DNA of 64,000 bases from positions 3,906,001 to 3,970,000 of the forward strand of contig NZ_CP019113.1 of NCBI RefSeq assembly GCF_001888805.2, given 5' to 3'. The notes under the pieces are model-generated. The model was not told the DNA's origin, did not search any database, and saw nothing but the letters and a program-made list of their open reading frames with translations. Of the stretch, positions 57,465 to 64,000 are shown piece after piece; within the stretch, counting starts at the first letter, position 1, and each line of letters begins with the position of its first letter. A program made the translations under genes and the position numbers. This stretch comes from Enterobacter sp. SA187. Its GTDB lineage: Bacteria > Pseudomonadota > Gammaproteobacteria > Enterobacterales > Enterobacteriaceae.

Positions 57465-58427
57465 ATGAATAATTATAGTGGTGCAGTGTTCGGTTTTATT
57501 ATGGTTTTCATTTACAACTTTCTGGACGCCGGAAAAGAGGTCTATTCGGGATTCCTGGTACAGTCTGCGCATCCGATGATGGTCACCTGTATTGTCTTCT
57601 CAACCGTGCTGGTATTTTTTCAGATCTTCTGCCTGCTCCGCTTGCGAAAGGAATACCTGCGTCCTTACAGAACCTGGAAGCCTCTGGTTGCGCTTAATAT
57701 GACAACAGCGGGATCGTGGATCACTTTTTTCTACTGTTTAAAATATTTAGAGCCTGCCAGCGCGTCGGCGATTATCACCGGCGTTGCACCACTTTTAATG
57801 GTTATGATTGTGCCTTTCTTTATCAGAACCGAAAAACGGGAATACCGCTGGTTGTTACTGACAGGCATTGCCTGTAGCTCATTATGGCTGGGTGTTATCA
57901 GTCTGCAGGAGGGGCGTAATACCTATAATTTATCCGTACAGGAAGTGATCATCGGTATTGCCCTTTCCGTCGGCTGCGCCCTGTTCAGTATTTTCTCCAA
58001 TATCCTCAGTAAGAAACTCAGTGAGGATGAATGTCGTCCGGAATCCATTATGGCGCACCGCTTTTACCTGACGGTGCTGGTGACGCTGCTGTTCAGTTTT
58101 CAGCTACAGGATATGCAAAGCGATATGCAAAACCTGTTTCCCGGCGTGCTGCTGCTGGCAGTCCTGGGGTTGATTATTCCGTTATGGTGCTTGCAATATG
58201 GCATAAAATCCTTAGCGCCTTCGCGGGTGATGGTATTAATTTCTGTCAGCCCGGTCTTTACCTTTGGCTTTCAGATTTTTGACCCCCGACTGTCGCCGAC
58301 AGCGTCCTCCTTTGTTGCCATTCTGTTAATATGCTTCTTTTCTCTGGCTGCGGAAGTGTGGCGTATTCAGCATACAGGACGGGTGAACGATGGCTATCAC
58401 AGGGTATCGGAAGACAGGAACGGTTGA
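57465..58427 (+). CDS. EamA/DMT-superfamily exporter
   Basis: 320 residues with about ten predicted helices in two EamA repeats. Signature-like segments are LKYLEPASASAIITGVAPLLMV (about residues 90-110) and PLWCLQYGIKSLAPSRVMVL in the second half. Drug/metabolite transporters of this kind export amino acids and small metabolites. Seven nt after the ATP-grasp gene; the last 38 nt overlap the regulator gene. Probable exporter of the cluster product, or self-protection. Confidence 0.87.
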   Translation: MNNYSGAVFGFIMVFIYNFLDAGKEVYSGFLVQSAHPMMVTCIVFSTVLVFFQIFCLLRLRKEYLRPYRTWKPLVALNMTTAGSWITFFYCLKYLEPASASAIITGVAPLLMVMIVPFFIRTEKREYRWLLLTGIACSSLWLGVISLQEGRNTYNLSVQEVIIGIALSVGCALFSIFSNILSKKLSEDECRPESIMAHRFYLTVLVTLLFSFQLQDMQSDMQNLFPGVLLLAVLGLIIPLWCLQYGIKSLAPSRVMVLISVSPVFTFGFQIFDPRLSPTASSFVAILLICFFSLAAEVWRIQHTGRVNDGYHRVSEDRNG

Positions 58428-59184
58428 GATCACGCTTTCTGACAGCACCAACCATGTTTTTCCCCGGCACTCCCACGATGAATTTTATCTGGGCGCAAAC
58501 CTGGCCGGCAGGGAGAAAATCTGGCTTGACGGTAAACGTTCTGAAGCCAGTATTGCGGATATTACCGTTTATAATCCCGGCCAGGTACAGGCCGCCACGC
58601 CCACCCCCTATAACTGGGTTTATTACAGCTTTTACATTCCGCCTCAGGTGCTGGCCGAACTTACCGGCCTGCCTGAGGATGATGAATTCAGAAAGAGCGT
58701 ATTCACCGCGCCCGATATTGCCGACGACATTATTAAAACCGGGGCGTATTGCCTGGATTACGCGCATTCCGATGATGAAGTGCTGGAACGCCTGGCGGTA
58801 TTATTAAAAAAGGTGCTGCAACGCACCGGTTGCCGCACCAAACTTATTCTGTTCGATCAGGACGCGGTGCTGGCCGCGAGGATCGCCGCCCAGCTGAAAG
58901 ATGAACTGCTCGAACCGCCGTCCCTCAACGATCTTTCCGCGCAGTACGGACTCAGCGCCGTGCAGCTGGTGCGTATTTTTTCTGCCTCTTATGGCCTGCC
59001 GCCCTTCGCCTGGCTGAAAGTGGAAAAGTTAAAAATAGCGAAAAATTTATTATTACGCGGCCTGAGCTTATCGGATATTGCCGCCGGTCTTAATTTTGCC
59101 GATCAATCCCATTTCACCCACAGCTTTAAGGAAATGTTTAATATCACGCCAGGGCGAATGTCGCGTTTATATAAAGGGGCGTGA
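58390..59184 (+). CDS. AraC-family transcriptional regulator
   Basis: 264 residues. The N-terminal cupin-like sensing domain (FPRHSHDEFYLGANLAGREKIWLDG, about residues 24-48) resembles regulators of amino-acid exporters and metabolite clusters. The C-terminal double helix-turn-helix spans about 165-262 (LNDLSAQYGLSAVQLVRIFS and LSLSDIAAGLNFADQSHFTHSFKEMF, ending in the family's P-G-R). The start overlaps the exporter gene by 38 nt. Likely activator of this operon, sensing the product or a precursor. Confidence 0.9.
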   Translation: MAITGYRKTGTVEITLSDSTNHVFPRHSHDEFYLGANLAGREKIWLDGKRSEASIADITVYNPGQVQAATPTPYNWVYYSFYIPPQVLAELTGLPEDDEFRKSVFTAPDIADDIIKTGAYCLDYAHSDDEVLERLAVLLKKVLQRTGCRTKLILFDQDAVLAARIAAQLKDELLEPPSLNDLSAQYGLSAVQLVRIFSASYGLPPFAWLKVEKLKIAKNLLLRGLSLSDIAAGLNFADQSHFTHSFKEMFNITPGRMSRLYKGA

Positions 59185-59284
59185 TTTTCACTCCCGGAGG
59201 ATAAGTCCTGCATTTTGCGCCGGGTGTTTCCCGCGCCGGTGGGCGGCTATGCTGAATACATTCGCTCAACGCTATGGAGTAGTT

Positions 59285-60292
59285 ATGAAAGCAATCGCCA
59301 TTACCGCCGCCGCGCAGAACGGCAGCAACATCGATTTCCTGCATGATATTGATATTGAAAAGCCTGTCGCCCGCGGTCACGATCTGCTGGTACAGGTTCA
59401 TGCCATTTCCGTTAATCCGGTGGATACCAAAGTGCGTGCGGGCTTTAACGCTGATGCGCCGCGCATTCTGGGCTGGGATGCCGTGGGCGTCGTCAGTGAC
59501 GTGGGCGAGTCCGTGACCCTGTTTAAGCCAGGCGATACCGTCTGGTACGCCGGGGCGCTGACCCGTCCGGGCAGCAACGCCGAATATCAGCTGGTAGACG
59601 AGCGCATCGTGGCGCATAAACCGGCCTCGCTGGATAACGCCTCTGCGGCGGCCCTGCCGCTCACCGCCATTACCGCCTGGGAGATGCTGTTTGATCGCCT
59701 TGGCGTCGCGGAAAACGGCAACGAGGGCGATGTGCTTTTGATCGTCGGCGCGGCGGGCGGCGTGGGCTCGATCATGACCCAGCTGGCGCGTAAGCTGACG
59801 AAAATGACGGTGATCGGCACCGCCTCACGCCCGCAGAGCCAGCAATGGGTACGCGATCGCGGGGCGCATCATGTCATTGACCACAGCAAACCGCTCAGCG
59901 AAGAACTGGCGCGTATCGGCATCAAACAGGTGACGCATGTCGCCAGCCTGACCAATACCAGCGATCACTATCAGCAGTTGATTGACGCGCTGATCCCGCA
60001 GGGTAAGCTGGCGCTGATTGACGATCCCGAGACGCTGGATGCCCGGCCGCTGAAAGCGAAAAGTATCTCCCTGCACTGGGAATTTATGTTCACCCGCTCC
60101 ATGTTTGAAACCCCGGACATGATCGAGCAGCACCACCTGCTGACCCGCGTGGCCTCCCTTATCGACAGCGGCGTGATTGAAACCACGCTGGGTGAGCATG
60201 GCGGCACTATTAATGCGGAAAATCTGCGTAAGGCGCATAAGCTGATCGAGACACAACGGGCGGTGGGCAAGATTGTCCTTGAAGGTTTCTGA
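59285..60292 (+). CDS. Zinc-type alcohol dehydrogenase-like protein (MDR family)
   Basis: Medium-chain dehydrogenase/reductase, 335 residues from the ATG at 59285 (MKAIAITAAAQNGSN; GGAG upstream). The longer open frame back to 59078 lies mostly in the AraC gene. GroES-like domain with ISVNPVDTKVRAG and LGWDAVGVVSDVG, then the NADPH motif VGAAGGVGSIMTQLARKL (about residues 160-177). Structural-zinc cysteines are absent, so it is more like quinone-oxidoreductase/zeta-crystallin members. About 100 nt after the AraC gene; a link to the biosynthetic cluster is possible but unproven. Confidence 0.88.
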   Translation: MKAIAITAAAQNGSNIDFLHDIDIEKPVARGHDLLVQVHAISVNPVDTKVRAGFNADAPRILGWDAVGVVSDVGESVTLFKPGDTVWYAGALTRPGSNAEYQLVDERIVAHKPASLDNASAAALPLTAITAWEMLFDRLGVAENGNEGDVLLIVGAAGGVGSIMTQLARKLTKMTVIGTASRPQSQQWVRDRGAHHVIDHSKPLSEELARIGIKQVTHVASLTNTSDHYQQLIDALIPQGKLALIDDPETLDARPLKAKSISLHWEFMFTRSMFETPDMIEQHHLLTRVASLIDSGVIETTLGEHGGTINAENLRKAHKLIETQRAVGKIVLEGF

Positions 60293-60493
60293 GCCAGGAA
60301 TCATCCCAAAAGCCTTTCCCCGATGAAAGCGGAGCGCGGTTAACGCGCTTCGCTGCTTCTGCTTTGCCCCGCCTTTGCTTACACTTTTTCGCAAAGCGCT
60401 GTTGCTTTCAGTCATAAATCGCAGCAATGTTAGCGCGCATGATTTACCAGAGGGCGGTAGAAAAATAAAACGCCTGTCAAAAACGGAGAGATT

Positions 60494-60814
60494 ATGGGTA
60501 AGACGAAGATGTTACTTCTGGGCGCGCTGTTGATGACCTCAGGCGCGGTACTGGCTGCGCCGCAGGGAACCGGTATTCAGAAGTATGAAATTCAGGAATT
60601 TATTGCCGACTTCACCAAATTTAAACCAGGCGATACGGTGCCAGAAATGTACCGCACCGAAGAATACAATATTAAACAGTGGCAGGCGCGTAACCTGCCG
60701 GCGCCGGATGCCGGAAGCCACTGGACCTATATGGGCGGCAACTACGTGCTGATCACCGATGCCGACGGGAAAATCCTTAAAGCCTACGACGGTGAGATTT
60801 TCTACCACCGCTGA
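60494..60814 (+). CDS. rcnB: Nickel/cobalt homeostasis periplasmic protein RcnB
   Basis: 106 residues with a signal peptide (1-21, ending AVLA). The mature part contains FIADFTKFKPGDTVPEMYRT, EYNIKQWQARNLPAPDAG, HWTYMGGNYVLITD and ends DGEIFYHR, nearly the E. coli RcnB (YohN) sequence. RcnB tunes nickel and cobalt efflux with RcnA. Here neither rcnA nor the repressor gene rcnR is adjacent. GGAGAG ribosome site 4 nt before the ATG. Confidence 0.93.
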   Translation: MGKTKMLLLGALLMTSGAVLAAPQGTGIQKYEIQEFIADFTKFKPGDTVPEMYRTEEYNIKQWQARNLPAPDAGSHWTYMGGNYVLITDADGKILKAYDGEIFYHR

Positions 60815-60834
60815 TCGACAGGCCGGGATAAGAG

Positions 60835-61260
60835 ATGCGCATACGCAACTGGACAGAGAGCGATCGCCCTTTTTTACGCACGCTTTATTTGCAGGCACGT
60901 CGTCACAGCTGGACATGGCTTGAGGGCGAGGAGTGGCAACTGGAAGATTTCGACGCCGCCACCCTGGGCGAACAGATTTGGGTTGCGGAAGAAGACGGGC
61001 ACCGGCTGGGCTTTGCCTCGGTTTCGGTGAGCAATAACTTTCTGCACAATCTGTTTGTGGATCCCCATGCGCAGGGAAAAGGCGTCGGCAGCGCGCTGCT
61101 GAAAAAGGTGCAGTCGGAATTTACCAGCACCGGGGCGCTGAAATGTCTGGCGCAAAACAAGGCTGCGCTGGCATTTTATCAGCGTCATGGCTGGCATGTG
61201 GAAGCGAAAGGCGAGTCGCCGGAAGGGGAATATGTGCTGCTGCACTACCGGCTAAGCTGA
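60835..61260 (+). CDS. GNAT-family N-acetyltransferase
   Basis: 141 residues. The acetyl-CoA binding motif A is LHNLFVDPHAQGKGVGSALLKKV (about residues 74-96) with the Q-x-x-G-x-G/A pattern intact, and motif B follows (NKAALAFYQRHGW). The acceptor is unknown. It lies 20 nt after rcnB and may share its transcript; the downstream hairpin ends it. Confidence 0.88.
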   Translation: MRIRNWTESDRPFLRTLYLQARRHSWTWLEGEEWQLEDFDAATLGEQIWVAEEDGHRLGFASVSVSNNFLHNLFVDPHAQGKGVGSALLKKVQSEFTSTGALKCLAQNKAALAFYQRHGWHVEAKGESPEGEYVLLHYRLS

Positions 61261-61270
61261 TGAACGAAAA

Positions 61271-61305
61271 AGAACCCCTCACCGGACGGCGAGGGGTTTT
61301 GTTTT
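61271..61305. terminator. Bidirectional terminator between GNAT gene and mrp
   Basis: Stem CCCCTC / GAGGGG extended by inner CCG/CGG pairs, flanked by AAAAAGAA on the left and TTTTGTTTT on the right. It therefore has a T-run on both strands, as expected between convergent genes. Confidence 0.85.
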
Positions 61306-62413
61306 ACAGCGCGCGGAATGCGATTTCCGCCGGGATCACATCGCCCTGCCAGTACAGCTGCGCGGCGACACGCCCCGCCAGCTTACGGTACATTGCCGTA
61401 AACTCGCTGTCCGGACGGCTGACCACGGTCGGCGTGCCGTTATCCAGATCTTCACGCAGGCTGATGTGCAGCGGCATCTGGCCCAGAAGCTGGGTGTGAT
61501 ACTGCTCCGCCAGCTTCTCTGCGCCGCCGGTGCCAAAAATCGGTTCGTGGTGGCCACAGTTGCTGCAAATATGCACGCTCATGTTTTCCACGATGCCCAG
61601 CACCGGCACTTCCACTTTCTCGAACATCACGATGCCTTTTTTCGCATCGATCAGCGCAATATCCTGTGGCGTGGTGACGACCACTGCGCCGGTCACCGGC
61701 ACGTTCTGCGCCAGCGTCAGCTGAATGTCACCGGTGCCCGGCGGCATATCCAGCACCAGATAATCCAGATCCGGCCACAGAGATTCCTGCAACAGTTGCA
61801 GCAGCGCTTTGCTGGCCATTGGCCCGCGCCACACCATCGCGTTCTCGTCGGTAACCAGATAGCCAATGGAGTTGGTGGCAAGGCCGTGGGCCATGATTGG
61901 CGCCATGTGCGTACCGTCCGGCGATGTCGGACGTTCACCTTCGGCACCCAGCATGGTGGGGATCGACGGGCCATAAATATCGGCATCGAGAATGCCAACT
62001 TTCGCCCCTTCCGCCGCCAGCGCCAGCGCCAGGTTGACCGCAGTTGAGGATTTCCCTACCCCGCCCTTACCGGAACTGACCGCGATGATATTTTTCACGC
62101 CGTTGATGCCCGGCTGATTTTTCACGCGCTTTAAGGTGGCGACCGTGTGCGACAGCTTCCAGTCGATGGCTTTCGCGCCGGTAAGGCGCAGCAGCTCGGC
62201 GCTGCACTCCTCTTTCAGCTCTTCAAAAGCGCTGCGCCACGGGAACGGCATCAGCAGTTCGATGTGCAGCGTGTCATCCATCCAGGCGACATGATGGACG
62301 GCTTTCAGGGCCGTAAGATTATGGGTCAGCGTGGGGTGCTGGAAATTTGCCAGGGTTCCGACAACTATTGCGCGCAAGGCTTCCGGGGATTTGGCCTGGG
62401 ATTGCGAGTTCAT
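61304..62413 (-). CDS. mrp: Iron-sulfur cluster carrier protein Mrp (ApbC)
   Basis: P-loop ATPase that carries and transfers iron-sulfur clusters. 369 residues, the E. coli length. An N-terminal MIP18-like domain (about 1-95) is followed by the deviant Walker A motif VSSGKGGVGKSSTAVNLA (about 112-129) and the cluster-binding CxxC in VHICSNCGHHEPIFGTGG. Divergent from metG, with which it is always paired in enterobacteria. Confidence 0.97.
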   Translation of the reverse strand: MNSQSQAKSPEALRAIVVGTLANFQHPTLTHNLTALKAVHHVAWMDDTLHIELLMPFPWRSAFEELKEECSAELLRLTGAKAIDWKLSHTVATLKRVKNQPGINGVKNIIAVSSGKGGVGKSSTAVNLALALAAEGAKVGILDADIYGPSIPTMLGAEGERPTSPDGTHMAPIMAHGLATNSIGYLVTDENAMVWRGPMASKALLQLLQESLWPDLDYLVLDMPPGTGDIQLTLAQNVPVTGAVVVTTPQDIALIDAKKGIVMFEKVEVPVLGIVENMSVHICSNCGHHEPIFGTGGAEKLAEQYHTQLLGQMPLHISLREDLDNGTPTVVSRPDSEFTAMYRKLAGRVAAQLYWQGDVIPAEIAFRAL

Positions 62414-62546
62414 CCCGACTCCTTTGTATTTGTATGATTAGCTCGTCATGCAAGTTTACCTGAAAGAGGCGGGTTTGTGCTTACTTAATAATTGCTGTTT
62501 TGGTAATATCAAAACCCCTTTTTTCACAGAAGAAGTAATGTTCACT

Positions 62547-64000
62547 ATGACTCAAGTCGCGAAGAAAATTCTGGTAACGTGCGCGCTGCCGTACGCCAAC
62601 GGCTCCATCCACCTCGGCCATATGCTGGAGCACATCCAGGCTGATGTCTGGGTCCGTTACCAGCGAATGCGCGGCCACGAGGTAAACTTCATCTGCGCCG
62701 ACGATGCTCACGGCACGCCAATCATGCTGAAAGCTCAGCAGTTGGGGATTACCCCGGAGCAGATGATTACCGAAATGAGTCAGGAACATCAGACTGATTT
62801 TGCCGGCTTCAACATCAGCTACGACAACTATCACTCCACGCACAGCGACGAAAACCGCGAGCTGGCCAGTGTGATTTACGGTCGCCTGAAAGAGAACGGG
62901 TTTATTAAGAACCGCACCATCTCTCAGCTTTACGATCCGGAAAAAGGCATGTTCCTGCCGGATCGTTTTGTGAAAGGCACCTGCCCGAAATGTAAATCCC
63001 CGGATCAGTACGGTGATAACTGCGAAGTGTGCGGCGCGACCTATAGCCCGACCGAACTTATCGAGCCGAAATCCGTGGTGTCCGGCGCGACGCCGGAAAT
63101 GCGTGATTCTGAGCACTTCTTCTTCGATCTGCCGTCCTTCAGCGAAATGTTGCAGGCGTGGACCCGCAGCGGCGCGTTGCAGGAGCAGGTGGCGAACAAA
63201 ATGCAGGAGTGGTTTGAATCCGGTCTGCAACAGTGGGACATCTCCCGCGATGCCCCTTACTTCGGCTTCGAAATTCCGGACGCGCCAGGTAAATATTTCT
63301 ACGTCTGGCTGGATGCGCCTATCGGTTACATGGGTTCCTTCAAGAATCTGTGCGACAAGCGCGGCGATAGCGAAAGCTTCGACGCTTACTGGAAAAAAGA
63401 CAGCGATGCCGAGCTGTATCACTTCATCGGTAAAGACATTGTCTATTTCCACAGCCTGTTCTGGCCGGCAATGCTGGAAGGCAGCGGCTTCCGCAAGCCG
63501 ACCAACCTGTTCGTCCACGGCTATGTGACGGTGAACGGCGCGAAGATGTCTAAGTCCCGCGGCACCTTTATCAAAGCCAGCACCTGGCTGAACCATTTTG
63601 ACGCTGACAGCCTGCGCTATTACTACACCGCCAAGCTCTCCTCGCGTATCGACGACATCGACCTGAACCTGGAAGATTTCGTCCAGCGCGTGAACGCCGA
63701 CATCGTTAACAAAGTGGTCAACCTGGCATCCCGTAACGCAGGCTTTATCGCCAAACGCTTTGACGGCGTGCTGGCGTCTGAACTGGCGGATCCGGCACTC
63801 TATAAAACCTTCACCGATGCCGCACAGAGCATTGGCGAAGCCTGGGAGAGCCGCGAATTTGGCAAAGCGGTGCGTGAAATCATGGCGCTGGCTGACGTGG
63901 CGAACCGCTACGTTGACGAGCAGGCACCGTGGGTGGTGGCGAAACAGGAAGGCCGCGACGCCGATCTGCAGGCCATCTGCACCATGGGTCTGAACCTGTT
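62547..64000 (+). CDS. metG: Methionyl-tRNA synthetase, C-terminal part missing (window edge)
   Basis: Charges initiator and elongator tRNA-Met. About 484 codons are visible before the right edge of the window. The start at 62547 gives [19 protein letters not shown]; an in-frame ATG three codons earlier (62538) is possible but the shorter form matches the known E. coli protein. The HIGH-type motif is HLGH ([11 protein letters not shown]), zinc-knuckle cysteines are in GTCPKCKS...NCEVCGA (about residues 144-163), and KMSKS is in [11 protein letters not shown] (about residue 333). The anticodon-binding domain has begun ([20 protein letters not shown]). Confidence 0.97.
   Translation, partial: MTQVAKKILVTCALPYANGSIHLGHMLEHIQADVWVRYQRMRGHEVNFICADDAHGTPIMLKAQQLGITPEQMITEMSQEHQTDFAGFNISYDNYHSTHSDENRELASVIYGRLKENGFIKNRTISQLYDPEKGMFLPDRFVKGTCPKCKSPDQYGDNCEVCGATYSPTELIEPKSVVSGATPEMRDSEHFFFDLPSFSEMLQAWTRSGALQEQVANKMQEWFESGLQQWDISRDAPYFGFEIPDAPGKYFYVWLDAPIGYMGSFKNLCDKRGDSESFDAYWKKDSDAELYHFIGKDIVYFHSLFWPAMLEGSGFRKPTNLFVHGYVTVNGAKMSKSRGTFIKASTWLNHFDADSLRYYYTAKLSSRIDDIDLNLEDFVQRVNADIVNKVVNLASRNAGFIAKRFDGVLASELADPALYKTFTDAAQSIGEAWESREFGKAVREIMALADVANRYVDEQAPWVVAKQEGRDADLQAICTMGLNL

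Noticed and set aside
60333..60349. AGCGCG-GTTAA-CGCGCT hairpin after the dehydrogenase as a terminator
   Set aside because: Only a 6-bp stem with no following T-run; support is too weak to annotate.

Overview
The window is chromosomal DNA of an enterobacterium (family Enterobacteriaceae). Gene content and order follow the Escherichia/Salmonella/Enterobacter segment from the colanic acid operon to metG, but with several lineage-specific replacements. It is neither E. coli nor Salmonella: yegI/pphC/yegL, yegP and the rcnR-rcnA pair are absent from their expected places, and a chromosomal class A beta-lactamase, a PhoX-type phosphatase, an oligopeptide-type ABC transporter cluster and a small biosynthetic cluster are present instead. 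I cannot name the species from sequence alone. No tRNA, rRNA, insertion sequence, prophage or CRISPR array was seen.

Region 1 (1-11301) is the first part of the colanic acid operon read on the minus strand: wza-wzb-wzc-wcaA-wcaB-wcaC-wcaD-wcaE-wcaF-gmd-fcl (fcl is cut by the window edge). Its about 460-nt untranslated leader carries an RcsAB-like box and an ops element for RfaH. Region 2 (11302-22141) is conserved housekeeping: yegH, asmA, dcd, udk, dgcE (yegE), alkA and yegD. Region 3 (22146-25283) holds a TEM/SHV-like beta-lactamase directly behind yegD and a Tat-exported PhoX phosphatase with a convincing Pho box. Region 4 (25284-36236) is the mdtABCD-baeSR efflux and envelope-stress operon. 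Region 5 (36373-38877) holds trhP, the CyaR small RNA with a CRP-like site, and yegS.

Region 6 (38987-45364, minus strand) is an accessory catabolic operon: an enolase-superfamily enzyme followed by a complete Dpp/Opp-type ABC transporter. Region 7 (45668-52648) contains fbaB, the yegT-yegU-yegV transporter/glycohydrolase/kinase operon with its GntR regulator yegW, and thiMD under a TPP riboswitch.

Region 8 (52650-60292) is the most unusual part. It begins with an AT-richer stretch encoding two secreted proteins I do not recognise: a Pro/Thr-repeat protein with a His-rich tail behind a CRP-like site, and a 67-residue two-cysteine protein. Then comes a compact five-gene operon (54682-59184): a BesD/HalD-like Fe(II)/2-oxoglutarate enzyme carrying HxD rather than the halogenase HxG, a SAM methyltransferase, an ATP-grasp ligase, an EamA-type exporter and an AraC-type regulator. 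I infer that it makes and exports a hydroxylated and possibly methylated amino acid or dipeptide. This is the best candidate for an undescribed system here. An alcohol dehydrogenase-like gene follows.

Region 9 (60494-64000) returns to conserved sequence: an orphan rcnB, a GNAT acetyltransferase, mrp (apbC) and the 5' part of metG.
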